A stretch of DNA of 64,000 nt from Coturnix japonica (lineage: Eukaryota > Chordata > Aves > Galliformes > Phasianidae), in contig NC_029519.1 of assembly GCF_001577835.2 (NCBI RefSeq), forward strand, positions 74,086,440 to 74,150,439. Reading direction: 5' to 3'. Shown in pieces: positions 36,427 through 48,905 of this stretch. A program made the translations under genes and the position numbers. The notes under the pieces were generated by a model. That model ran no database searches, was not told the DNA's origin, and saw nothing but the letters and a program-made list of their open reading frames with translations. Positions within the stretch are counted from its first letter, which is position 1. Every line of letters starts with the position of its first letter.

Positions 36427-39132
36427 TTCATTCAGGAAGAATGAAAGAGTGTGTCTATGAAAAATTTGCAAGCAGGATTCTGTTCATAATAGGTACATAT
36501 CTATACATTTACTTGAGATTGAGATCTTCAGACTATTTGTTTCACTGGGAACTGAAAAATTCTAACACACTTGTAGACATCTCAACTTCCTCTACAGTAA
36601 TCTAGATGGACTAAAAAACCTAATCTGGAACCAAATCTCCCTTAGTCTACTGGCCAATTAGATGAGGAGAGAATTCAGAGCCCAGATTTCTTATTAAGGG
36701 GGAGAATGTTTCTGTATCATTGTTAATGGTAAAACGTTTTATTAGTATGCTGTCTGTGCCCCACCTATAAACCTATAAACACGTAATGATTAAATGTAAA
36801 TGCAGGCGTTAAGTAAAGTTTTTATCATTCACTCTGCTGGGTTTTTGTTTGTTTAGTTATTTTTTTGTTAAAGTAAAATGAACATTTAAAAATAAGTAAG
36901 TTCATGTGTGTGCAAGAGAGACTGAAAAACTAATTCTGTTTTGCAAAAGAACATGTGCCTTTCAATGTGTTTTGAAAAAAAGCAAAAATAGGACCAACAA
37001 AAGAAGCAGAAATAAAAGAGGAAACCAGCGCCAACTTCTGACTGGATCATTCTTTTGCTGAACATTGCAAGAATATATTTACTTTGTTCTGTACATGGGA
37101 AAATGATATTAACGGTGAAACTGGAAATCTATTACTCAAGTCACATGCTTTCAGAAGATTACACTCTATCATCTCTTAGTCAATGATCAAAGAGCAGATG
37201 TCTTGATGCAACAACTCTTTTATCTCCCTTTTCTTCATATGGTGATATCTTTGCTTTCCTTTTCAACTGGTTGACCATACTGGAATTTCTTTTCTTGAGC
37301 ATCCTCCCATGTCCTTATGCAACTACTTTACACTGACATTTATGTGTTAATTTAATGCTTGTATAAATTACTCTTGCCTGTGTTTCCTGGGAGACCTGAA
37401 TCCTCACTCTTTTATCTTCAGAATATCCACTTCAGCACATGCTTTGCGATAACCAAGAGAACTGAGGACCAATGCCAGTTTATTATTAGTCTTGGCTTGT
37501 TTTAGTAGTTCCTATGTATATTCAGGATTTCAACAAAAATGTTATTAAAGCATAAAGAAAATACATAGATTATATAAGATTGACAAACGTAGTTAAGGCT
37601 TTAAGTCTTGTTAAAGTGTCTTAAATAACAGTAATTCATTTTACAGTATGTAGTTTGAATAAGCAGTTTCATTTCAATGAGTACCTGAGGCGGGGTTAGT
37701 TCATGTGCTCACAGGCTTCTCTTTTCTTCCTCTCTCAGGCAACATTTCTAGAAATTGCATCTAGCAACACTTTTTTGGGTACAATTCATTAAGAGTTTTT
37801 GTTGCAGTAATAAATCCATGTTTTTGCAACAAAATCAGTTCAACAAAAGATTCTGACAATCATTAGTTTTGTATTTATTTTTAAATGATTTTTTCCCACT
37901 CCCATCAAAATGGATGGAACATTTAGGTTTCACATCTTACAATCATGTCTAGTTAAATTACATTACATTAATTTTCCCTTTGCTTTCATTCTTGGATGGT
38001 ACACACCCAAATTATGCCTTTCAGTTGAATGTCTCTGATTGAAAGCTAGTGTACTGAAAACTTCATCTTAATATATTCAACAAAATCAGAAATATTACTG
38101 TAGTTTCTTTTTTCTGATCTGCCTAGAGATTAGAACTTTTCCCACAAAGGATCTAATTTCTTGTAGCCAAAGGAAAGCTGCCAGTAAGTGGCTGTGTTGT
38201 TTGGGTTATGTTTGTCCAAAGCATTGATTTTGATTTTAAATTTTTGTTGAGGTCCATCCTAATGTCTGAACCTTTGCTATTTGAGTAGTAGCTGTTGCCA
38301 CTTTGAGGGTGTCTCTGTTGATTTTTTAAGGAGATGCTGACCTTAGGTATTTTGCTTGCTTGCCTGTTTTCTCATCAATTCTAAGGGCGAGTTAAGACCA
38401 GTCATTTAGGGTCACTAAGGCTGTGTGCATGCTCGTTGAAGCACTCCAATAATCTATTTCAGGGGCCAAAGGGAAATGTTATTGTTGTAATAAATTGAAG
38501 ATAAAGTTTATGACTTTTGACATTGCTGTGAATTCTGATTAAAGAATGATGCAAGTGCAGTTTAATACCCTAAAGAACAAATAGTTTATCTGGAAGGTTA
38601 TTCTTGAGCCACATGCTGCATGAATTCACCTAGCAGAAGTCAGTTTAACTTATTTATTTTGCACTGACATTTTAAAGCATTAGTATGACTTCAGGGGGGA
38701 AAATAGCTTTGGGTGAGAATGGTTAGACTATCTTCTTTGCTAACATGAAAATAGCTTAGTTTTGTAGAGGTTTTCAATGAGAATGAAATAGAGAATGGAG
38801 TGGAGAACAGTACCCTTTGCATTAATAACCCCCACCCTTCTCTAGAGATAGATTTCTCTCTTCATATGCACAGATTCCTGTAGAAGCCTATGTTTAGAGA
38901 TTTTTTTTCTGTATGCCTAATATTTACTGCTCAGATGATTCCCCTAATGGCTTTCTGCTTTCAGATTTTCTTATGCTTTTGTGAGGTTATAAGTAAGTGG
39001 CTTTTTGTGGTCTGTAATTGTCCTTTGGTTACAGTTGGAATGAAAAATGAGCTTCTTAATTTTTGCTTGGAAACTTATACATTTGTGTCTCAGTGCCAAA
39101 GTATTTATTGAGCCAGTTTTTATGTAGGTTTT
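36427..39132. other. Unique AT-rich DNA, possible conserved noncoding block
   Basis: No gene or repeat. The stretch at about 38380-38690 has no repeats or runs and many ATTGT and TAAT-type sites, as often seen in conserved enhancers; this is only an impression. Confidence 0.4.
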
Positions 39133-39588
39133 GATCACAGAATGATAGAATTACCAAGGTTGGGAAAAACCTCCAAAATCACCCAATCCAACTATCTACC
39201 TGCCACCAATATTTCCCCACTAAACACTGCTCTTAGAACAACATCTAAACATTTCTTGAACACCTCCAAGTCTTCAGCACCCTCTACAGACAGTGACTCA
39301 AGCATCTCCCTTGGGCAGCCCATTCTAGCAGCTGACCACTCTTTTGGAGAAAAAAAATTCCTAATATCCAACCTGAACCATCCCTGGTGTAACTTGAGGC
39401 CATTTCCTCTAGTCCTGTTGTTAGTTGCACAGCTTGTCACAATCTTCTTTCTGAGGAGGTTTTTGTAGAGAGCTATAAGGTCATCTCAAGCTCTTCTTCT
39501 ATAGCCTAAACAATCCCAGTTCCCTCAGCCACTCCTCATAAGACTTGTGCTCCAGCCCCCTCCTTAGCTTTGTTGCCCTTCTCTGAAT
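39133..39588 (-). mobile_element. CR1 LINE 3' region
   Basis: Reverse CR1: ATCACAGAATGATAGAATT, CTTGAACACCTCC, GGGCAGCCCATTCTAGC, CTAATATCCAACCTGAACC, GGCCATTTCCTCTAGTCCTG, CTCAGCCACTCCTCATAAG to TTGCCCTTCTCTGAA. About 455 bp. Confidence 0.93.
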
Positions 39589-40325
39589 ATGATCTTGATT
39601 TTGGGGGGAATCTTGAGCAGCACATTTTATGAGTACAACTATATGCATGTAGTTGCTTGGCTGCTGATACTTAATTTAATTATTTATGCATTTATGTTAA
39701 CTGGCCTCATGAAAACACATTGTCTGTCTCACATCAGGAGCAGATCATGTCCAGAGAAATAAAGGTCTACCTTCTGGGTATAAATCTGTGCAACAGAACT
39801 TCAGATCTGTTTCAGATTCACAGCAAGGAAAACATGGAATTTCTAGAGGACTGTTACTTAATCTCGCTTTATTGTTAATTTGTATGATCATTTCTTTCTT
39901 TCTTTTTTTTTTTTTTTTGTCTTTAATTCATCATGAGAGACTACAGGGCTGAGAACTTGTGAAGCACCATGTTAAAGGATCAAAATTAAAGTAAAAGTAA
40001 ACTTATTTTATCAGACAGATACAAAGTTGTAATGTGGCGTTTGCATTACTGAGTATCCATACTTACATGTATCTGCATAGGTCTATGTCTACATGCACTA
40101 AGTCTGTTTAGATTTCTATTGTAGTCACTGTAGATGTGGGTAAGAAGGCCAGTGGGAGCCAGGAAACAAACAGTTGACATCATTCAAAACCACATACTGA
40201 TGAGATCAGATGAATTATGCCTACTACAACTGACTGAAATTCAAAGCTTCTTTGCCTACCTCTCATGAAGATACTTCCATTGTAGACACACAGAGATAAG
40301 CAGGATCAGTCCTACATTTGTGATT
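39589..40325. other. Unique DNA
   Basis: A TTTC/T-rich run lies at 39891-39919; nothing else recognised. Confidence 0.45.
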
Positions 40326-40500
40326 CAGGCTGGATGTGGCTCTGGGTAGCCTGGTTTAGGGGCTGGAAAACCTGACTGTGGCAGAGGATTGAAACTAGAT
40401 ATCTTTGAGGTCCTTTTCAACCCAGGCCATTCTATGATTCTATGATTCTGTGATTCTATGATTCTGTGATTCTATGATTCTATGATTCTGTGATTCTATT
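40326..40500 (+). mobile_element. CR1 LINE 3' end with nine tail octamers
   Basis: CAGGCTGGATGTGGCTCTGG, GGTCCTTTTCAACCCAGGCC and then nine 8-bp units alternating ATTCTATG and ATTCTGTG (40429-40500). Most copies here have one to three units, so the tail is long. Confidence 0.93.
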
Positions 40501-43500
40501 CCAACTTGTTTGCCTTTCTTCTGATGTAATCAAGGAAATTGCTCAGAGTATTTGAGACTCTGGTGGCTTTGCACCATGCAAACTCCAATGTCCAGAATCA
40601 GAAGTGATAATTTCTCCTCAGTGACCAACAATCAGCGCACTTTACTGATTCCAGGGGTGATATTCCCAAGCTTTTTGTTGTACAGCTTGAGAGTATGATA
40701 ATACAAGGCTCCCATCAGCAGAGGGGAATTTCCATGTGTTTTATAGTGATAGAGAATGCATAACTCACTTGTGGCTTTGTTCTGCCATTCAGTCTGCGCC
40801 GGCACACCAAGGTATTGTCCTGTGTGAATAATTCAGAGGAATTCTTGGATTGCTTTACAGTTTTGCAATTCTGAGAGATCATGCTGGTCATGGAGGGCTT
40901 CCAAAGCTTTTATCTGTGGTGCTTCTTGGAATGCACAAACCATTCTCACCACGCAAAGTGAAGTTAGAAGTTGACTGTTGTAACAATTCTCCAAAAACCT
41001 GCTTGGCTTCATATGAAGAATATTATTTTCCATTATTTGATTTCCAGTTCTATAGCTTGACTGAGACACTGTCCTGTTCTAAGAAAGGAGAATTTGTGTC
41101 TATAGAGAGCTTAGATACTAATTAGAAAACAAAACGCAGAACAAAGAAGGACAAAGAATAAATGAAATCTCTGAAAACAGGGAAGAAAAAAGGTATTGTT
41201 CACCTGTGCATTAATCTTCAGCTTGGAAGATGTGGGAGATCAAACCAATTATTCAATGTGATTTTTTTTAGTATGCTGGAATTACAACCCTTGTTAGTCA
41301 AACAAAAGGAAAACACTATCTGTGGAAGCGCACACGTCAAAAAGCAAATGTTGGTAGATGGCTCGCCTGATTTTTTTTTAGCTGGCTTTAATATAAATCC
41401 TTGATGCATTTTGCTTCTGTCTCCAAACAAACAAACAAACAAACAAAACAAAACAAAACAAAACACACACACACACAAAAAAAGAAAAAAAAAACACCAA
41501 AAAATGAGCAATTCAAGACCAGACCAAATATCGTAGTGCTATCAAAGCACATTGTCATCTTGTGTTTGCATCCAGCTATATGCCACTCAACTTTGCTACA
41601 AAAATTTGAACACCAAAACCTTCTCAAAGCATACTTATTTTGCAGACTAACTAATATAAAGATATTAAATGAACACTACTAGATACTGTTACAATGATCT
41701 GCCTACCATGTCAAGGTATTGACAAGGTCTGGGAAGTCTAATGAAAAATTATTTCAGCAAATTATGTGTCAGATTCTATTACCTCACTGTTAGAAAGGAA
41801 GCATAAAGTGAATAAGATCAATACTAATTGGCAGGAGAGAGAAGTTCACACGGCATCTTGTAAAGAAAGAAGATAAATATCCCTCTTGCATTTCATCAAA
41901 CTGATTATTATTTAGTAGTGGAAAGAAAACTTGATTACAAAGAATATGTTTGTTTCCTGCTTCACAGTGTACCTTATTTGCTAATATAATTAGTTTCACA
42001 AGTTCTGACAGTCAAGTGTCTTGGTTTTGCTATCTTAAACCTTTTCTTTTTCCTTTCATTGTTAGCTGCCGCTGCCTTCAGCCTTCTTCAGCCTATTCTC
42101 TTCAGGAAGTTTCCCTTCAAGAAGTTAGGACTCTGTAGAACCTAATAGCTTCTTCTGTGCTTCAGTGCATACAGAAATATAAGGCAACTTCGGAGTAAGG
42201 TGCTCTCTGCAAGAGATAAATGTGAAGCATCTAATGGCCTGTGAGTTCATTTTCAGAGTACTAAGAATTTTTACCATAAAGCAACATGTCACAAACCACA
42301 CAAACCTTGTGGCTTATGATAATAACTGACTCAACTGTTTACATGTCACAGAATCTATATTACCTTTTCAGTCACTTGTCTTCTTGAACTTCCGTGATAT
42401 GGGCCAATAAGTTAAAGAGAATCTAAGAATCCTCTTTTTATCTGTCTCTGTTTGGGTTCATAGACTTTTATGAATACTATCTACGACCAAAAAAAAAAAA
42501 AAAAGAAAAAAAAAAAAAAAAAAAACAACAGATTTTTGTCATTTAAGAGCTTGCAGAGTATACCAAAGAACTAGCTCTGAAAACAAAAGATGAGATGCCT
42601 GCCTTTTTTGTGCTGGGTTCAGCTAGGTATAGAGAATAATAATCATTGGTCCTGAATGAATAATCCATTGATTATCATTTAATTATATGTCCTTAAATTA
42701 CTAAACATCTTCTCCCCAGAACTGATTTAAAATACAAGAACTTATTAGTTTTTTCCTGCAAGAGACATTGTGGCTACAATAGAGCATCAGGTAAGTGAGG
42801 CAGAGGTGATGTGCATGGGAAGCACAGGGAGAGAGCAGCTCTGGGAGGTTTAAGACACACCATATACCCTGTTTAAATGTAATTTCAAGATGAAGTCACA
42901 CATTCATGCCTTCTCTGTGGGCAAACTGTTAATAGAGCAGAGGACAAGCAGCTGGTAGCTCTGAGCACCAACACTGAAAAAGAAAAAATACTCTAAAATG
43001 AGGAAGCTTGTTATAGAGACATTCAAAAGGAGCAGATAATGAGGTAAAATGCTTCTAAAACTTATTATCCTAGAAACTTAGGCCCTAAGAGTTCTATTCC
43101 CATGCCACAAAGCTACCATCACTGAACAGAAGTTTAAAGGAGAGTGTTAGAAGTGAAAAAATCCACACCCTTAGAAGCAGAAACAGTATTAGTTTGAGAA
43201 GATGGTAACAGGTTGTAGCAAATAAAATGTCAATTGTGAAAGAAAAAAAAAAGATACAGGGATCAATTTGGTAAAGACATAAATAACACAGAGACATAAA
43301 TGCTAATAAGAAATTCAAATATACTAGGAAGCTTAAGTAAGATGAACAGGCAATGAATGTATAGAAAATGAGGAAACCTTTTATCTCTCTCGTTGTGGAA
43401 GGAAGGCGGGGGAAGTTATCACTAATACATAAGAGCAGAGGAGGATGGCAAGGCATTGTGTCAATTGGAACTGTCAACAATAAACTGAATACAAACCTCT

Positions 43501-43980
43501 GAGAGATGCTGTTTTTCAAAAGCTTTTCAGATTTGAGGACTCACCAAACTACTCATCAAATAATCTACTGCTTGACTCAGCCTGAGAATCAGAGAAATAA
43601 GAGTACAGTGCCAGTGTCACAGAGGGTGACTGGGGTCATCATGGGAAGGAAAAATGGGTTACTGTTGACCGGCAACAACCAGATTGGTAAAGAACTGTAA
43701 TAAAGACTGAACTCAATATTATGGTTGAAAATACAGGTTTGGTATGAGCCAAAGGTGAAATTTCACACATCTTGTGGAATGATGTGTTCCTTTAAAGTAT
43801 TGGTTTGTTAGAAAGGCAAAACCAATGTAATATAGTTCTTTGTGTTTAATGGTGGACATCCAGCCAAGTGCTATGACACAAAATGTATTTGGAATTTTAA
43901 AAAAGGGGCATTCAGCAAAAGCTGCAAAAGTTTTCTCTCTTTCAACGAAAATAATCTTTGTCTCTATCCTGCTGTAAGCA
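40501..43980. other. Unique AT-rich DNA with simple repeats
   Basis: (AAAC)n(AAAAC)n(CA)n occupies 41425-41505 and an A-run with one G occupies 42489-42525. A 141-codon minus-strand open frame at 43094-43519 is very hydrophobic but mirrors an A-rich plus strand, and I do not accept it as a gene. Confidence 0.5.
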
Positions 43981-44034
43981 CATTTATTGACAAATGAATG
44001 CTGAAACAGTTAACTGAAAATCTCAAAGGATATG

Positions 44035-44280
44035 TGGTTGGACACGTCATGTTCAGCATATTTGTAAAGGATAAAGGAAAAGAGGTAAATATTGAGGGAA
44101 AAAATATTGCAGAGGATATGAAATTATTTGGGATAGTTAAGTCTAAAGCTGCTATGCAGAGAAGAAGGAAATTCACAGTGCTAAAAGACTGATGGTATTT
44201 AGAGCTGATAAATGGTAATTAATCCACATAAAAGAACAGGAGCTCTAACCTGGCTCTCCATGTTTAATGATGGACATACA
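44035..44280 (+). mobile_element. Degenerate CR1-type reverse-transcriptase relic
   Basis: The frame reads GHVMFSIFVKDKGKE, then NIAEDMKLFGIV and AAMQRRRKFTVLKDWW. This parallels 'GPVLFNIFINDLDEG', 'KFADDTKLGGVV' and 'AIQRDLDRLERW' of CR1 ORF2. The catalytic ADD has become AED. Order and spacing match, but identity is low, so this is an old fragment. Confidence 0.5.
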
Positions 44281-45130
44281 AACACAGTATTACCACCCAG
44301 AAATTAAAGATTAGGATCATTCTGGGCACCTCTCTGAAAATGGTAATGACAATTTTTTTTTCAGCAACACATATGCACAGTAGAACTGTGGCAAAGTGAA
44401 ATGGGTAGTTTTGAGAAAGCCCACAGAACAAAATTGATCCAGATGACTTATTCAGGACTGCCATATTGCAATGATCACTTTGCAATAAACTTCTAAGGGG
44501 TAAAAAACAAACAAACAAAAACAAAACAAACAAACAAAATCCCCAACAACAACAAAACCCAAACAGAAAAACAACACCACCAACAAATGGAGCCAGGCTT
44601 TGTTTTAAGTGAATTCAAACAAGATAGAAAAATCAGCAGTGAAGTTTCCACTTTCTCTATCATCTCCAGTAAACCTGGCACTTTTGATTCAAAAGCTCGT
44701 TTAGTGATGTAATTACTTTAGAGCAATGATATGTTGAGGAGGACAGCTGAGTGGCTGTACTGAGATTTACTGCAAAGCAATAAACAATATTGCTGCTGAG
44801 TATTCTTGGAAAGATTTGCCTTCAGTATATTCTTTGATTCTTTTCAAACTGCTTACTCATTTACTTCTTGCTAGTTCTGTTGGATGACCTAAAACTGCCA
44901 TTTCCCAATGAACTATAAAAGCTGAAGAACATTAGGCTTGAGGCTGTTTTTTTTTTTTGTTTTGGTTTGGTTTTTTTTCCATTTTAGGGAAAATCTTCAG
45001 TCCTGAAGTGCTAAGTTTTCAAAGAGGGACACTGTACTGCACTATTGTGAGAACCTTTCTTTTCTGGCTCAAAGCTTGCTTCCTGAGGTATTTCTTGTGG
45101 TAAGTTTTCAAGCTTTATGGAGGAGGCATG
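44281..45130. other. Unique DNA with (AAAC)n repeat
   Basis: An A/C-rich AAAC and ACA repeat occupies 44502-44586 and a T-rich stretch about 44948-44980. No gene recognised. Confidence 0.5.
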
Positions 45131-45812
45131 TGATGGATACTACTGTGTGACAATCAACATCAATTTGTGGACATCTGAAAGCACCTTCCTCCAGAGCTGC
45201 TTGCCTCCAGAAAGGAGTGCACAGGAGTGTTTACTGGTGTAAGATCTGGCCCGGGACTAAATAGCTCCAGCTTGGTGTGGGAAATCTGGGTAATGAAGCC
45301 ATCGTGCCCTGTGAAAAACAGGATGCGGATGGGTATCCCTGCTCCCTCTTATCTGCTGGCAAGGCTCAGAAGATGGGAACAAAGGAATTTCTGCTAAGAT
45401 CCCAGAGCCAGAAGCTGCCATCCTAAGGATAGATGACTCAACCACTTTGGATTCAAGCTGTCACTCCAAAGAAAGCTGACTTGACAACTTTGGACTTATA
45501 AATAAGTTTGTACTACCATTGGAAATTGTCACTGTGGTCACCATCATTGTCAATGGAACAACAATGCCTGACAACCCACCACTACTGAAGATCAATGACT
45601 GAACTACAAACCATGCTGGATCCATGGTGATGACTCTCTTGCTTCCTACAAAGACTCCTTGCTTCTATTTCCTATCTTTACTATTGTCTGCCTTCCCTTC
45701 CCTATCACCCTAAATCATAATAGTGTCCATCCTCCCCTTCCCCATCTCCCTGATTAAGATTTGTAATAAACTGGTCGGACCAACATTTGAACTGTTGTTT
45801 CTTAATCTCACA
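45131..45812 (+). mobile_element. Possible solo LTR of an endogenous retrovirus
   Basis: A block of about 680 bp starting TGTGATGG and ending near CTCACA. An AATAAA (about 45765) lies near its right end with a T-rich part beyond, the layout of an LTR's R-U5 end. A short AGATTTGTAATAAACTGGTC segment recalls ERV LTR ends. No internal region or proven target duplication, so family and ends are unsure. Confidence 0.25.
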
Positions 45813-47020
45813 CTGGGTATACATATACCAAAGAACCTCTTCTCCCTCCTATAAATTGGAGTGAGAAAACTTTCAGTGACACCCAACCTCTCAGATTTGC
45901 CTTTTACATTCATAATCAGTTGTGTCCGCTTCCTTTGTTTTGTTTGTTTGGTTGGTTGGTTTTGGGTTTTTTGCTCTTTCATCTCTTTTCCCAGGAAGAT
46001 GACAATCCAAGGTCATAAACCAGCCCTAATCTGTTTGAAGTAATCAAATATCTGCTTCTGCCTCCATAGCTCAATGAGCAATGAAGTTTTGTTTTGTTTA
46101 TTCCTTTTTATTGAGCAGAACTACCAATAAACACCACTGCTGTTTGGTACTAAGCCCTTTTTTTTTTTTTTTTTTCCTCTGTTTTTTTCTGAAGAAAACA
46201 TTGCACACAAGATGTCCCTGAAATACTTTCAGCATTGCCATTAGAGGTGAAAGATGTCAGGTATTCTTCTGACAACAAAACCTGAATTGTTCATTCTGCA
46301 AAAGGGGGCATGCTTTTATTTCCTTTGACCTTTGTCCTCATGAAAAGACTCTGAAAGGTACCATCATGATTATTCTTGCTTCTGTAGTGAGTACTAGGTC
46401 AAATTTCTGTCTAGCGGAACCAGAAATATAGCAGTCTCTGTATCACTCTGGCTGTGGTCTGAATTTCCAGGTCAGGTCATGGCAACTGTGGAACAGAGAT
46501 TCTAATTTTCTTGAGGGTTAATGCACTTCAGCATGAGACTGTCCCAGCCATAACCACACACTTCCTTCAGTTCTTCATCTCTTTCCAGGTTCTTGCAGAA
46601 AACAGAAGAGTTTCAAAGTGGGGCAAAGTTAGTCACCTCCCTGCAAACCCCTGGTTCTTCCTCAAGCACAGTCCATCAAACTCCAAATGGAGTCCTTGGC
46701 ATATTATCTGCTAAGCTCCAGCCCTTCTCTGCTGATGTGAAAAGAGTTTTCAAGGGCTTAAAGGCAGAGTAGTTTACCCATGGGAACACAGCAGCTTAAA
46801 CTTTGCAGCAGGGCAGCCCTTATACTTCACCCAACTTGAACTGCATTGCTGCATGCTGATGCTTTCTCTCAGCCACTCCTATAATATGGCTGGTACCCTG
46901 CATTTACCTACAGCAAGCCCAAGGAGGATAAGAAATGAAGACTCAGCTAAATTTTGACCATTGCAGTGAGGCATTTGGGCAAGGTAAGAGAATGAATCAG
47001 GAACATGCATTTCATCAGTC
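45813..47020. other. Unique DNA with T-run
   Basis: A T-run lies at 46158-46175; no gene recognised. Confidence 0.45.
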
Positions 47021-47288
47021 TGAAAGGGAACAAGAGGTAACAGCTTTAAGTTTCACCAGGGGAAGTTCAGGCTGGATATTAGGAAAAAATTCTTCTCTGA
47101 AAAAATGTTAATGCACTGGAACAGGTTGCCCAGAGAGGTAATGGAGTCACCATCCCTGCAGGTGTTCAAGAAGCGTGTGGATGTGGTGCTGAGGGACATA
47201 GTTAGTAAGCATGGTTGGGATGTACTGCCAATTGGAGTAAATGATGTTAGATATCTTTTCTAACTTTAATGATTCTATAATTCTATGC
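47021..47288 (+). mobile_element. CR1 LINE 3' end
   Basis: GGGAACAAGAGGTAACAGC, TTCAGGCTGGATATTAGG, CTGGAACAGGTTGCCCAGAG and GTCACCATCCCTGCAGGTG lead to an ATTCTATAATTCTATG tail. Confidence 0.93.
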
Positions 47289-48816
47289 ACAATCAATTAT
47301 AATGGTAAACAATTGTTATAGCAACAGAATATGCAACAGTAAGAAGTAAAAGGTATTGTGTTGAGTCTCAGACCACTAACATTGAACTAAATACACAAAA
47401 CAAATCAGGCATTTGTGTTTGAAGTTTATGTGACATAAATGCACCTTTTGCAGTCATGGTTAAATCTCTAGATGATTTATTTTGAATATCAATCAGTTTC
47501 TTAACAAGCTTATATGAAATGCCTCTTCTAGACATCTGAATGTTTTTAAGAATGAGATAGCTTAGTTGACTAAAGCATGTTTCTTATCAATTTCAGAAAG
47601 GTAATAATGAAAAATGTTAAATGGGGCTCATTCTTTGCCAAGGAGGCAATTTAATTAACCACACAATTTTATGAGAATCTAATCTCCTCCTTTCCACATT
47701 TCCTTGTCCATATAAAATATACAAAGAGAAATTAGCAAGGTACCATAAGTGCTTTACTAAAGTTCTGCTCTTAATCACAATTATAACATATATTAAATAT
47801 TTTCTGCATAAGATCTTATGCATAGACACTGAAAGAGAGTATAATCACAGTTTTCCCTTAAGCTTTAGATTCTGAAACCAGTTTGAGGAAGATACAGACA
47901 TTTTTGCTTCTCTGACTCAAGCTCCTGAAAAATGACAGTACATAGATCCTGTGGGATTTCAGTAATTTGGACCTAGGCCAGTGCACATCAAGGCTGTAAT
48001 TAGCTGGTGCCTTGATAAGCTAAAAAAAATAGAGAAAAGCTTTCATAGGGATAGTGTAGCATTATTTCTCAGTGTATCTCTTAAACAACTATTGCTATTA
48101 TTCCATATTATGTAGAGGTTGAAATATCCTTATAATACAGAGCTTGTAAAGGCTTTAAAGTCTGGTATTGACTAGCTGTTCGATTGACAAGCTAGACAAG
48201 GTTTGTCACATTGCTCATATCAAAGCATTACCTCCCTGGAGAGCAGACGCTGGTGACATTCTTTACAGAGGTGGATGAGACAGAAGCCCTTCAGTGGGCA
48301 CATGGATGCTCAGCACCATGGTGCTGTGCAGAGCACTGCTTCCTAGTCACTAACACTGTACTTTTCTTTCTGTGCTTTCTGCCTGGAGAGGCAGTGCCTA
48401 TGTATGTCAGACAGTCAGGGAACATGCAATGAGAGGAGGTGGAATTTCTTACACTAAAGTCTGATGGCATCACACAGAAGAGAGCTTTGCTCTTTTCTGG
48501 CATTGGTGACTATAAAATAGCAGAGAAAAGTGTCATTGGGGCAGATTTTGCCATGGATGCTCTTTACAGCACTGTTGCACCTATGTCAGGAGTAGAAACT
48601 GAACAGGATAGAGAATCCCCAAGGTGTTTGCTGGTCACCTCGTTCTTTCTATTTTCATTACTCTGCTTATCACAAAGTAATTATATTGAAATTCAGATCT
48701 GAAAATTAACTTTGGGAAATTTCTTATACCATATAATCTCCTGGACAGCAACCTGTTCTCTGTTTCTGTTAAACATCAGTACTTGAGTCCATTGCAACAG
48801 AATGAGTAGAATTAAA
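47289..48816. other. Unique AT-rich DNA
   Basis: No gene or repeat recognised. Confidence 0.5.
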
Positions 48817-48905
48817 ATCACAGAATAATAGAATATCCTTAGTTAGAAGGAACCCATAACGATCATCTAGTCCATCTCCTGGCTCTACACAGGAATTTAG
48901 TCTGT
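48817..48905 (-). mobile_element. CR1 LINE 3' end, short
   Basis: AATCACAGAATAATAGAATA, then GATCATCTAGTCCATCTCC and TGGCTCTACACAGGA: a reverse 3' end of the 'tggctccacacagga' subfamily, about 85 bp recognisable. Confidence 0.85.

Noticed and set aside
41401-41682. Open frames on both strands over the AAAC/CA repeat
   Set aside because: Products of simple repeats without stop codons in some frames.
43094-43519. Minus-strand frame of 141 codons predicting a very hydrophobic protein
   Set aside because: The plus strand is A-rich, which forces F, L, I and S codons on the other strand; no signal of a real family and no promoter or poly(A) context.
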